A stretch of 64,000 bases of DNA from Saccharomycopsis crataegensis (lineage: Eukaryota > Ascomycota > Saccharomycetes > Ascoideales > Saccharomycopsidaceae): contig NW_027043830.1 in the NCBI RefSeq assembly GCF_037102585.1, positions 930,001 through 994,000 on the forward strand, given 5' to 3'. Each line of letters starts with the position of its first letter. Position 1 is the first letter of the stretch. Under the pieces are notes generated by a model, which saw only the letters and a list, made by a program, of their open reading frames with translations, ran no database searches and was not told the origin of the DNA. This document shows, in pieces, positions 30,846-40,182 of the stretch. A program made the position numbers and the translations under genes.

Positions 30846-31883
30846 TTATTTTTGTTGGATACTTTTGTTTGACAACACATTAATTCTCGGTAATTCATCA
30901 ATTTGTTCAATCAAGAATTCTCTCTCTTCGTTGAAAACAGTATCATCTCGTCGATCAAATGAGAAATTCTTTAAGAACAATAATAACTTGTCTCTATTCT
31001 TGATTAAAATATCCAATACCGGCCGTGATTTCTTTGGATTAGCCACAAATACTTTGAACACATGAAACGCTTCAAATTGTAAATTTCTAGACTTGTCGCT
31101 CAATAGATTCATTATGATTTTTAAATTCTCTGAGCTTTCGACATATTTGATCATCAAACTGTTGTTTTGCTTTTGTAAAATCAATTGGGATAAAAGTTTT
31201 ATTGATTGTCGTTTCGTTACATAGTTTCCATCCCTTATTAATCCATTAATTGATCTAATGAATATATCAACGTTATTTGAATTGCTCAACCACTCAGCGA
31301 CCACTTTTTTGTGAACCGTTAATAAGTCATTAAGAGTATTGAAAGAATCTGTCGAGTTTTCAAAACTGTTGCTTGAACAATATCTGAAATAATTCCAAAA
31401 AATTTTATCATTTAGCAAGAATTTATTAATAGACGCATGCTTAATACAATCTCTAATGATTTGACCTGTAGTAAGCGTAATTTCGGGTATTTCAGGACCT
31501 TTAAACAAGACTTGTAATATTTGAGGCCGGGATAGAAGATAATCAACTGTTGGCGATCTATTTCCAATTTGACGACGCAACAAAGTAGAGAATAAAATTA
31601 CCACGTCTTTCCTAGAATCAAAAGCTAAATTAGCTAAATTTGCTGCTAGTAAATAAAGGCAATCAGTCGAATAAACTTCTTGGGATAGCTGGGCAATTTG
31701 ATCTGGCTGTGGGTCATTATCGTCATCGCCGTATAAGATGATGCGTATTTGTGATAAGTAACGGCCGCATTCGTCCTGTATCTTTCTATTATCACCAGAT
31801 CCATCGAGCTTTGCCACTTGGTCGTTGAGGACCCTGATCAATTCTGCCGGAGTTTTAGGATTTCTTTTGAAAAGGAACGCCAT
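30846..31883 (-). CDS. HYM1: Mo25-like scaffold Hym1 (RAM network)
   Basis: Armadillo-type scaffold of the MO25/CAB39 family. In yeast it works with Kic1 and Cbk1 in the RAM network for polarity and daughter-cell gene expression. The 345-residue product (human MO25 341, S. cerevisiae Hym1 399) starts MAFLFKRNPKTPAELIRVLN, the typical MO25 N-terminus. It shows the helical repeats (LYLLAANLANLAFDSRKDVV, LFSTLLRRQIGNRSPTVDYL) and the conserved FEAFHVFKVFVANPKKSRPV block. The first ATG of the frame is at 31883; the frame stays open further upstream, but only from a TTG. It is divergent from the SRAP gene. Confidence 0.94.
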   Translation of the reverse strand: MAFLFKRNPKTPAELIRVLNDQVAKLDGSGDNRKIQDECGRYLSQIRIILYGDDDNDPQPDQIAQLSQEVYSTDCLYLLAANLANLAFDSRKDVVILFSTLLRRQIGNRSPTVDYLLSRPQILQVLFKGPEIPEITLTTGQIIRDCIKHASINKFLLNDKIFWNYFRYCSSNSFENSTDSFNTLNDLLTVHKKVVAEWLSNSNNVDIFIRSINGLIRDGNYVTKRQSIKLLSQLILQKQNNSLMIKYVESSENLKIIMNLLSDKSRNLQFEAFHVFKVFVANPKKSRPVLDILIKNRDKLLLFLKNFSFDRRDDTVFNEEREFLIEQIDELPRINVLSNKSIQQK

Positions 31884-32690
31884 ATCTGAAGAATATATGG
31901 TTTCTGTGTCAAATACCGAGAAACAAAACCAACCGCAGGTGTAGATGAGCAAAGGCAGAGATGAGCTTTTTTTGTTTACCGATCCATAAAGAGATCAAAA
32001 AGGTTCACTCCTGATTTTTGTACACACAAAAGATCCACTGAAGACGTTTGGGTAGAACAAGGCGTTGTGGATAAACGATAGATATTATGCACTTTGTGGC
32101 GAGACAATGAAAATAAAAGTTGGAATAAGAAGCCTGGATAAGTGATTGATGACCAAAAAAGAATCTCCTGTGTCAATTCTGTTTTCTATATCTCAGAGCA
32201 AATCGGCTCGAATGGTAAGGTATATATATCTCCATATATATATCTCTGTAACGATTACGCACATTTTTTTTTTACAGTGTTTTTGTGATTTTCACTGGTT
32301 AGCAGCCCATCTATATTACAGGGTGTTAGGGGGTAAATATTTTCACGTGATAAGTAATTGATGACTAAGTAGCACTTTCCACCTTACTTCCTTACTTCCC
32401 AGGCAGTTCTTTATATCAACTAAATTTTTGCTTCACTAATAATCAGCAATAAAAAAGGTACTCATGGTGTATAAACATGGTATGAATTTCAACAGGCTTA
32501 CTTCTACGAAATCTTACTCAACAATAAAACAACACATCTCACAAGCAGCGTCCGTATAGACCGCAACTGTTGATTGATAACAATTATACCAGAAACCTGG
32601 GTCATCGCATCATAAAAGAAAAATTGTAGGGACCATACGCAACCTTTTAATAGGATACTATTAGTATTCAATTACAATTATAACATAATC
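31884..32690. other. Divergent intergenic region HYM1/SRAP
   Basis: About 800 bases of shared upstream sequence. It holds a CACGTG at 32344-32349, (TA)n-like segments near 32222-32245 and a T9 tract at about 32265. No RNA gene is supported. Confidence 0.55.
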
Positions 32691-33804
32691 ATGTGTGGAA
32701 GATTTGTGTTCACTATTGTATGTGTTTTCAATGAAAACGGCTAGTGGTAATGTTTGAAGAAGTATAAATTGTCTAACATACAGTTAGGAAGCTGATCAAA
32801 TTCCCCAGGTATTCAAAGATGTCCATCAAATTCATAATGTTGTTGTTGTGTTACCAAGGCATGCTTACAAGTCCTATAACATATCCCCAACAAACTATAG
32901 TCCTGTACTATATAAAAATTACCTGAAAAATGAATCGGGGGATTCTAAACATAAGGGCGAGTACATAGCCAGGTACATGAAGTTTGGCCTTTTGCCATCC
33001 TGGGCCAAAGACCAGAAGAAATTTTCAGGATATCGGACTTTCAATGCTCGCAAGGAGAGTCTTAAGCCCAGCTCAAGATTATGGGGCTCTTACATGAAAC
33101 ATCAACGATGTGTTATTCCTGTTGAAGGTTACTACGAATGGATACATGAGAAAACTCCAGCCTCGAAAAAGGCAAAGAAGGCACAGGTCAACAAACGTCC
33201 CTATTATATCAGGAAACAGGAAGAAGGCAAAGTTCTTTTCCTTGCTGGTCTTTGGTCTCGGTCAGAACTCAAAGAGAAAATCCCAAGCGTTGATAAAGTA
33301 TGCGGTTATGAAGACAAAACTTCAGAACCATTGACTAATGAAGTATGTTCGTTTACCATCATCACGGCATCAGCGCCAAAACAGCTCAAGTGGTTACATG
33401 AAAGAATGCCAATTGTACTTGAACCAAACTCCGAAGCATGGAATAAGTGGTTAGATGTTGATGCCAATGAAAGTTTTACCCAACCGGAACTAGAAGAGAT
33501 TTTGAAGCATTATGACATTGAAGATTTGGAATGGTTTGAGGTTTCGCAAGAAGTGAACAATACTAAAAATGATGGCAAGCAATTGATTGAAAGAATCAAT
33601 TCTGAAGGCGATAAGGGTACCACTAAAAAGAAAAGAAAAGATGATATTTCGCTCATATTACCTACAAAAAAGAAGATGAAAGTTGAGGACGATCATGCCA
33701 CAAAACAGGAAGAAGACGAACGAGCAACGGCAAGCAAAGAAGAAACTCATTCTGAAAATGAAAAAATAACTGAGGAAGGTGGTGTAAAAGAGGAGGAGAA
33801 ATAG
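32691..33804 (+). CDS. SRAP/HMCES-type abasic-site DNA-protein crosslink protein (spliced)
   Basis: SRAP-family protein (human HMCES, S. cerevisiae YMR114C) that crosslinks abasic sites in single-stranded DNA through Cys2. Exon 1 (32691-32717) encodes only MCGRFVFTI and exon 2 runs 32788-33804; the total is 347 residues. The junction gives MCGRFVFTI-EADQIPQVF, and exon 2 goes on to the conserved YNISPTNYSPV, the ARKESL segment, GYYEW (active-site Glu) and LHERMPIVL (active-site His). The C-terminal about 80 residues are a Lys/Glu-rich tail with basic clusters (KKKRK, KKKMK), likely nuclear signals. Without exon 1 the catalytic cysteine would be missed. It is convergent with BAT. Confidence 0.93.
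32718..32787 (+). other. Intron of the SRAP gene (70 bp)
   Basis: Donor GTATGT at 32718, branch-point candidate GTCTAAC at 32771-32777 and acceptor TTAG at 32784-32787. The CAG four bases earlier would bring an in-frame stop, so TTAG is chosen. The branch A lies only about 11 bases from the acceptor. Confidence 0.9.
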
Positions 33805-34203
33805 GAGGAGAAATAGGAACAAGTATTAATTAAGAAGAGGTTAATAGCACCGAAGTTCGTATATAGTAGCTGTTACTTGGTCTGTATGTAATTATTAAAT
33901 ACCTAGTGTCAGCAAGGAGTGTAAGAAGATATGCTGAAAGAGAACACATAAAGGATAAGAATATTTAATGTGCTTGAGTTTTCTTATTTATTTTGCACTT
34001 AAGAAGGATACTTCACCATGGAATTAGGCAGTAAATAAAAGCGGTAGAGCTTTAGCAGAATTATATTTCTACGATAACACAAAAGATCATGGACAAAAAA
34101 TCATTTAAAATTCTAAATTTTATTTCCCATAACATGACTTATTATATACGTAGCGGTAGAAGAAAAAAGATGGTAACTATTTAATTTACCTAAATTATCT
34201 AAC
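33805..34203. other. Convergent intergenic region, nothing distinct
   Basis: About 400 AT-rich bases between the SRAP gene and BAT stop codons. Just after the SRAP stop, the last 13 coding bases (GAGGAGAAATAGG) are repeated once. No gene is seen. Confidence 0.6.
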
Positions 34204-35433
34204 TTAGTTGATAACGCGGGACCAGTTCTTGAACTCTTCCTTACCATATTGCAAAGCAGAAATCCATTCTTGGAATTGCTTAGTAAGAGCACCGTATTGT
34301 TTACCTTCCAACAATGGAACACTGATGTCCTTACCGTTCCAGCCAATTGTCTTGACTGGGGAGACAACAGCAGCAGTACCAGAACCGAAACATTCGAGCA
34401 ATTCACCCTTCAAAGCTCTTTCAGCCACTTCATCAATAGACAAGTATCTTTCGTTAACTTCCCATTCATTCGAGTCCAATCTTTCTCTACCCAAAGCCAA
34501 AATAGAGTCTCTGGTGATACCTTCCAAAATGGTACCGTCCAATGGAGCAGTAACTAATTCCTTCTTACCAGTCTTAGAGTCCTTGAAGGCAAAGAAAAGA
34601 TTCATGGAACCAACTTCAGTGACGTAGTTTTCTGGACCAAACAACCACAAGTTTTGTTGATAACCTCTGGAAGCAGCTTGCTTTTGTGGAAGAACACATG
34701 GAGCGTAGTTAGCACCCAATTTTCTGTTACCACATCCACCTGGCCAAGCTCTGGTAGCGTAATTGGTAGCTTCAAGAGTGACGGCCTTGAAACCAGTGCT
34801 GTAGTAAGGACCAACAGGAGAACAAATGACGAAGAGCTTAGCTTGAGATGGGGTGCCAATACCGAGACCAGCATCAGTACCGATCAAAGTTGGTCTAATG
34901 TAAAGAGAGTAACCTTCACCTTGTGGAACAAAGTCAGCATCAAGTTCAACCAATTTACCAATCAATTTGATCAATTCTTCACTGTCAAAGGTTGGCAAAG
35001 CGATTCTTTCGGCAGATTTGTTCATTCTGATCATGTTCATATCTGGTCTGAACATTCTCAATTTATTGTTAGCATCTCTGTAAGCCTTCATACCTTCAAA
35101 CAATTCGAAACCGTAGTGGAAGACAATAGAGGATGGGTCGAGACACAAGCCAGCGTAAGGCTTGATTTCAGGAGCACCCCAACCAGTGGTAGCATCCCAA
35201 TCAACAGTCAACATATGGTCAGTGAAAGATTTACCAAAGACAAGTTGTTCATTTGGCAACTTAGCTTTTGGAGAAGCAGTTTTATTGATTTTCAATTTGG
35301 AAGCGTCCAATGGAGCAGTAGACATGGTTCTGAATGAGTTAGTAATGGAAGATCTTTGAGAGTAACTAATAAAGGTAGATCTAGCAGACGACAAAGATTT
35401 CAAGCCCAGCAAGGACAATCTTTGGAACAGCAT
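34204..35433 (-). CDS. BAT1: Branched-chain amino-acid aminotransferase
   Basis: PLP enzyme (fold type IV) exchanging amino groups between leucine, isoleucine or valine and 2-oxoglutarate. The 409-residue product starts with a mitochondrial presequence (MLFQRLSLLGLKSLSSARST). A second Met at residue 37 (35325) begins the body MSTAPLDASKLKI. Family blocks are GFELFEGMKAYRD, the RAWPGGCGNRKLGANYAP segment with the PLP lysine (NRKLGANY), and LDGTILEGITRDSIL. The coding sequence uses very few, highly preferred codons, as in abundant enzymes. S. cerevisiae has separate mitochondrial BAT1 and cytosolic BAT2. Here one gene could make both forms from the two starts. It is divergent from FAU1. Confidence 0.95.
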   Translation of the reverse strand: MLFQRLSLLGLKSLSSARSTFISYSQRSSITNSFRTMSTAPLDASKLKINKTASPKAKLPNEQLVFGKSFTDHMLTVDWDATTGWGAPEIKPYAGLCLDPSSIVFHYGFELFEGMKAYRDANNKLRMFRPDMNMIRMNKSAERIALPTFDSEELIKLIGKLVELDADFVPQGEGYSLYIRPTLIGTDAGLGIGTPSQAKLFVICSPVGPYYSTGFKAVTLEATNYATRAWPGGCGNRKLGANYAPCVLPQKQAASRGYQQNLWLFGPENYVTEVGSMNLFFAFKDSKTGKKELVTAPLDGTILEGITRDSILALGRERLDSNEWEVNERYLSIDEVAERALKGELLECFGSGTAAVVSPVKTIGWNGKDISVPLLEGKQYGALTKQFQEWISALQYGKEEFKNWSRVIN

Positions 35434-36160
35434 TTTTGCAGGATGATGAGCCTTTGAAGTATTAATTTGGTCCTAGGTCTTTTATCCGATTGAGAATTGA
35501 CCAATTTGTTGGCTGGTTGTCCTTGTGGGAACTTAACGGAAACCTGAAATTTCACACGGAATTGAAACCTATATATAAAAAAAAATAAAAAATAAGACTA
35601 AAAAAAAGTGAAAAAAATAAGATAAGGAACGCCCAACATCAGGAGACCTTATCAGGCACCTGCTTCTCTAGAAAATATCCGCAGAACTGAACCTCAAATG
35701 TTGCTTGCGATACGTACGATGTTTGTTGATGGAAATTGATGTTGTATTTTGTGGATTATTATCAGCATCCCATTGGAAAATTGGCGTTTTTATAAGCTCT
35801 TCTATGAGTCAAAAAATTTGATGAGCCGGCCTTTAGCGAGGACGGGTAAACACTTGTCTGAACTCCGGAATCGCCAGTTCCAGGCAAAATGTTTACCTTA
35901 CAAGGAATGGTCCTCGATACGCTTGAAGAATTGTTAATAATATATCTGGGGAGATATATTTATCAATACAGCTACAATAATATGACTAATTCAACACCAG
36001 GAGCGGTGTTCTGCGATAAGAAACCTCCCAAGTAAAATGGTTGATGTGTGTGGCCGGGTAAAATGGACAGAATCTCTCCACAATTTATTATTCAGTGTGC
36101 AGTCAATCACCATTGGTTGACTCATATCCTCAAACAACTTAATATAGCTACTACTCCGAA
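35434..36160. promoter_or_regulatory. Divergent BAT/FAU1 promoter
   Basis: About 730 bases. A TATA-like stretch (ATATATAAAA, 35571-35580) lies about 140 bases upstream of BAT. A perfect Gcn4-type TGACTCA lies at 36118-36124, 37 bases before the FAU1 ATG. A 38-codon reading frame (35821-35937) rich in Arg and Lys is noted, but I cannot support it as a gene. Confidence 0.5.
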
Positions 36161-36865
36161 ATGCTGTTGAAGAGCCCTGTCAGAAGACATGTGAAACTGA
36201 TTCTAGCGCAATTGTCTTCCGCGGAGCTTATTGATCAATCCTTGAAAGCTGCGGTAGCTCTAAGACAATTGCCCGTATATCGCGATGCCTCGACCATAGG
36301 ATTCTACATGAGCATGGATGCTAGCGAGCTAAAAACCTCATTGATGATTAGAAATGCTTTTGAAGATGGTAAAAAGGTGTTTTTACCTCGTTGTCATTTT
36401 CAGCCTACTCTAACAGCATTTTCAACCACCAGGGATTACTCGAAGAGTGCCAAGAAGAACCATTTAGTATTCCATCATATGCCGTCACTTACCCAACTAT
36501 TGGAAATGAAACCTCAAGGGCCTTACAAATTAAAAGAACCATCAGAAGATTTGCCTGATTGCTTTTCTCCTGAATTCGGAGGAATAGATTTACTAATCAT
36601 GCCGGGAGTGGCATTCTCAATCAACACTTCGGGGGGTGTAAACAGAATAAAAAGGTTAGGCCATGGGGCTGGGTTTTATGACGAATTCGTTGCCAGACAT
36701 AAAAAATATGTTGACGATTATAATGAAGCACATTCCCAAGAAAAAAAGTATCCATTCTTGTTGGGAGCTTGTCTCAAAGAACAGTTAGTAGAGGACGTAC
36801 CTACTGACGAATTAGATGAGGACCTTAATGGTTTGTTGATAACAGACAAATTTCATCAATTGTAG
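36161..36865 (+). CDS. FAU1: 5-formyltetrahydrofolate cyclo-ligase
   Basis: Converts 5-formyl-THF to 5,10-methenyl-THF using ATP, returning stored folate to one-carbon metabolism. The 234-residue product (S. cerevisiae 211) shows the family order: an N-terminal helix region, the YMSMDASELKTSLMI strand-helix, the KKVFLPRC nucleotide loop and the C-terminal signature MPGVAFSINTSGGVNRIKRLGHGAGFYDEF, shown here only as PGVAF...RLGHGAGFYD. The insert NTSGGVNRIK makes that loop longer than in bacteria. The ATG at 36161 is first in frame. It is convergent with the next gene, the stop codons being about 100 bases apart. Confidence 0.93.
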   Translation: MLLKSPVRRHVKLILAQLSSAELIDQSLKAAVALRQLPVYRDASTIGFYMSMDASELKTSLMIRNAFEDGKKVFLPRCHFQPTLTAFSTTRDYSKSAKKNHLVFHHMPSLTQLLEMKPQGPYKLKEPSEDLPDCFSPEFGGIDLLIMPGVAFSINTSGGVNRIKRLGHGAGFYDEFVARHKKYVDDYNEAHSQEKKYPFLLGACLKEQLVEDVPTDELDEDLNGLLITDKFHQL

Positions 36866-36962
36866 TGATACCCAATATATACTTATGATCTCTACACCAA
36901 AAATATTACTGTATAATTTATTAAGTCAACTTTCGAGCCTTATTTCTTTGATAAGATCTAAT

Positions 36963-37781
36963 TCAAAAAGGCCAGAGTTTCTTCAAACCCTTCTTAGCCT
37001 CATCTTTGGAATCATCTATAAAGTTTGGTTTTTTATCCGATTCTAATATTTTAACACTACCTTGACCTTTAATTAATAATTTACCATCCAATGACTTAAC
37101 ATTGCCATCAACAGCAACTATTCCGCCACTATCACTCCCCACATTGGTCTTAATCACAATAAAGTTGTTAGCCAAAGTCGGAAACCTGTAACTCAATTCT
37201 AAATGTTTTGTTGAAAATTCCTTAGCCTCTCCATCGGAATTGAAATTTAAACCCACACTTTTTTTGAAAACCTCATCAAGAATAGTTGCCAAAACACCTC
37301 CGTGAACGATAAACGGATATCCACAAAGTCTTGATCCCACATAAATTACCGAAATGGTTTGGTTTGTCTTTGGATTTTCGAAAATTAAAGGCTTGATAGC
37401 AAAACCTCCAGGAATAGTTAAGGCTCCTTCGGTAATAGATTTGTTGTTAACTTCATTAGCTGCTTTTGATTCACTAACATAACTCCAATCTCTATGCTGT
37501 TTCCAGTCTTTATCATTGCCAAGCTCTTTAACGACTTTCAAACTCGCCAACTTTTTTTCAAGGGAATCGGTATAGTTTCTAATACTTTCTGGATCACCAT
37601 CCTTTGGAAGTCTTGAGTTCAAATAGTATTCAACAATCGATAGTACTGGAACAAAATGCGCGGTCAAGGCGCCCCCAACAAATGTGCCAGTGTATAACTT
37701 CCAGTGGGCTTTGAAGAACCCTGACTTGGGACTTCTAGCTGTAGTACTTGCGAATCTTCTGAATACACTGCCAAATACCAT
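36963..37781 (-). CDS. Mitochondrial thioesterase-like (hotdog fold) protein, FMP10-like
   Basis: Predicted hotdog-fold thioesterase relative of S. cerevisiae YER182W/FMP10. The 272-residue product has an N-terminal mitochondrial presequence (MVFGSVFRRFASTTARSPKSG) and a hydrophobic stretch (LYTGTFVGGALTAHFVPVLS), then a helical linker. The hotdog core has the typical GYPFIVHGGVLATILDEVF helix near residues 160-178. That segment holds the His-Gly-Gly and Asp/Glu seen in THEM4/PaaI-type thioesterases. The substrate is unknown. The first ATG in frame is at 37781; the codon before it is GTG. It is divergent from SET5 (252 bases). Confidence 0.82.
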   Translation of the reverse strand: MVFGSVFRRFASTTARSPKSGFFKAHWKLYTGTFVGGALTAHFVPVLSIVEYYLNSRLPKDGDPESIRNYTDSLEKKLASLKVVKELGNDKDWKQHRDWSYVSESKAANEVNNKSITEGALTIPGGFAIKPLIFENPKTNQTISVIYVGSRLCGYPFIVHGGVLATILDEVFKKSVGLNFNSDGEAKEFSTKHLELSYRFPTLANNFIVIKTNVGSDSGGIVAVDGNVKSLDGKLLIKGQGSVKILESDKKPNFIDDSKDEAKKGLKKLWPF

Positions 37782-38033
37782 CACTTTGTTTTACCCCCTT
37801 TAATAACGATGTCTTTAGTAACTCATCGCATCATTCTGTATTTATCGCCACTGTACAACATTTACTGCACGCACTCAGTCCGAAAATCCCTGACAAAATT
37901 TCGTTGGAAAATTTCTTCACAAGACATTTAATTAGCACCTTTATTGAATATTTGAAGAAAGAAAAAAGAGAGAAAAAAAAAGGGAATAGCATTCCATTTT
38001 TAGTTACCAATTAGTCTATATATCAATACATCA

Positions 38034-39632
38034 ATGATTGAGCAGCCGTCTAGTTCCACGAAAACCCTAAATAACAAGATCGAGATCTTATCTATCAATG
38101 ATAAAGATCCAAATGATGCCGAGGGAGTGCAAATTACTCCCAACGAACGTATGGTAGTAAGTGAGGTAATACAGATATGGAAACATGATCCTGCCACTGA
38201 ATCACTAGGAATTGCTAAATTACATGTTCTTGTGAAGGCAGCCCAACCAAACTGGTCACTTTCTGAGAAAAGATTGAAAACTTTGTTGAAAAAATACGGG
38301 TTATTGGCAAATCAGCCCAAATTCTGTTATGTCAATGAAATCACTTCCAAGCCAACCCCTGGTTTGGAATTACCACCTAAAATCAAGTTGCAGACCGCGA
38401 AAAGCAAAGGGAAAGGGCTTTATGCATCACAATTTATCGCCAAAGGCGAGTTAATTTGGGAAGAGAAACCATTTATTTTTGTCCCACCTTTGGACCATGT
38501 TTATTTAATGAAAATCGGGAAGAGTTGTGCCTACTGTGGCAAGTTGCTTCAATCGAGATTGTTTGATTCTCAAAGCTTTCTTAATGGTTTGGATTGTAAA
38601 TATTGTTCTCAATTATGGTGTTCCAAAGGCTGTAAAAAATCTGACAGTTTACATATAATTTTGAACCATAATGAGAAACTTCTGAAATCGAAAAATAAGT
38701 TGAAGCTTGATTCCAGTAAATGGCAAAAGTATAAGGAATTTTGTTTGGAGAATCGCTGGAGTGCGGCATTTGCTGTTGGTTTGATTAGAATACATGAGTT
38801 GAGTGACGAAACCGGGATTGTGGCTAAACAATTTGATGCATTTGCTAAAATTGGCCAAGATATAAGATACAAAGCTTCAGATTCGTCTGCCGGTGCCTTT
38901 GACAACTCGAATGGTGGTGATGGGGCATTATTTGTCAAAGAGCAACAAGAATTGCTTTGGCATAAAGGTCATGAATTATTCAATGAAATTTTTGATGTTG
39001 AAGGTGAGAATCCAGACACCATTTCTCAACACAAAATTTCTTATGAAGACTATTTATTGTACATCGGTACTTACAATATCAACAATATCGAGTCTTTGTA
39101 CTTGATTCAATCACATTTGAATCATAACTGTGTCAAGAATGTTGATGTGAGAGTTGCTGATAACACCCGCAAACTTTCTGATGGTATTAAAGTCTATGCC
39201 GCCAGAAATATTAAGGCTGGTGAAGAATTGGTCACATCCTATGTTAACCCTACTCATAATGTGAATCAAAGAAAGAGAGAGCTTAGAGTAAATTGGGGAT
39301 TTAACTGTTCTTGTAACCGATGCAAAGAAGAAGAAAAAGAGACACACAGATTGCAATCTAATATTGGCAGTGATCCAAAGAAAGCAAGCCCTAATCCTAA
39401 TGAAAAAAAAGCCGATGAGCTAACTGTCAATGGCGACAAACCATTGAAATCTTCCCGTAAAAACTCGATGAGAAAAAGCTCAGATTTGAGTTCTAGAAAT
39501 GACATTAAGAAAATGTTGGAAGGGGCCAAAAATGATGGAGAATTCGAGCTAGAAGAAGCAGATGATTCGTTAACAGTTAGAAGAAAGAGTGTTAGATTTG
39601 ATGAGAAAGTTGTTGCTGTTGCTAACGAATGA
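38034..39632 (+). CDS. SET5: SET-domain protein lysine methyltransferase Set5
   Basis: Set5-type methyltransferase; the S. cerevisiae enzyme methylates histone H4 lysines 5, 8 and 12. The 532-residue product opens with an RWD-like/N-terminal helical part. The SET domain starts at KSKGKGLYASQFIAKGELIWEEKPF (quoted in part: GKGLYASQFIAKGE) and is split by a MYND-like zinc cluster (CAYCGKLL ... CKYCSQLWCSKGC). The SET core resumes with SHLNHNCVKNVDV and GEELVTSYVNP. The post-SET cysteines are NCSCNRCKEEE. The C-terminal about 100 residues are Lys/Ser-rich and acidic at the end. Only one in-frame CTG was found (38682). Strong match in architecture; SMYD-like alternatives are less likely. Confidence 0.9.
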   Translation: MIEQPSSSTKTLNNKIEILSINDKDPNDAEGVQITPNERMVVSEVIQIWKHDPATESLGIAKLHVLVKAAQPNWSLSEKRLKTLLKKYGLLANQPKFCYVNEITSKPTPGLELPPKIKLQTAKSKGKGLYASQFIAKGELIWEEKPFIFVPPLDHVYLMKIGKSCAYCGKLLQSRLFDSQSFLNGLDCKYCSQLWCSKGCKKSDSLHIILNHNEKLLKSKNKLKLDSSKWQKYKEFCLENRWSAAFAVGLIRIHELSDETGIVAKQFDAFAKIGQDIRYKASDSSAGAFDNSNGGDGALFVKEQQELLWHKGHELFNEIFDVEGENPDTISQHKISYEDYLLYIGTYNINNIESLYLIQSHLNHNCVKNVDVRVADNTRKLSDGIKVYAARNIKAGEELVTSYVNPTHNVNQRKRELRVNWGFNCSCNRCKEEEKETHRLQSNIGSDPKKASPNPNEKKADELTVNGDKPLKSSRKNSMRKSSDLSSRNDIKKMLEGAKNDGEFELEEADDSLTVRRKSVRFDEKVVAVANE

Positions 39633-40182
39633 AATCACTTGTCATTCATTTTATTTTTTTATCAATGATATTACTTTCTTTATTTTTTTTTGCATTGTAT
39701 TTTTTTAATACTGTGCATTCTATAAACGTTACAATTTGATAATATATATGTCCTAATAATAGTGCTTCCTGTAAAGGGAGCTTATGAAACATGTTGAATC
39801 ACTTTAGTCCAAGGGCTGTGGTCCAATTGCTACTAATATGAGAACCACAATGAGTTAAAAATCCCAAAGAATTCTGATGCAATTTTTAACAGGTTCATCA
39901 TAATACTGACTCTAAATTTAGCAGGGGAAAATAAAAATAAAAGATAATTCTCAAATGTCTAGATCATAGTTCTTTTAGCACAATTGATTTGTCAACATTT
40001 CATGCAGCTGCATTTTTTTTTTTTTTTTTTTTTTTTTCAAGAGGAAAAATGAACCTTTATAATTTTTCACGACCTTAAGCAACCACGAATACTAATTCAA
40101 TTGAAGTCGCCAAAATACAAAAAGAAGAAAAGGAAAATAAGAATCACAGTGTCATTGGTTTTAATATTGGTTAGAAAAAAAA
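39633..40182. other. Intergenic region, CUE3 promoter with a T-tract
   Basis: About 550 bases between two plus-strand genes. A tract of about 25 T at 40013-40037 lies 146 bases before the CUE3 ATG and probably excludes nucleosomes. Nothing else is supported. Confidence 0.55.

Noticed and set aside
31884-31952. N-terminal extension of HYM1
   Set aside because: It opens with TTG, and MAFLFKRNPKTPAELI is the conserved MO25 start.
35749-35820. N-terminal extension of the small frame before FAU1
   Set aside because: Opens with TTG, not ATG; only the part from 35821 could be a gene, and that is uncertain.
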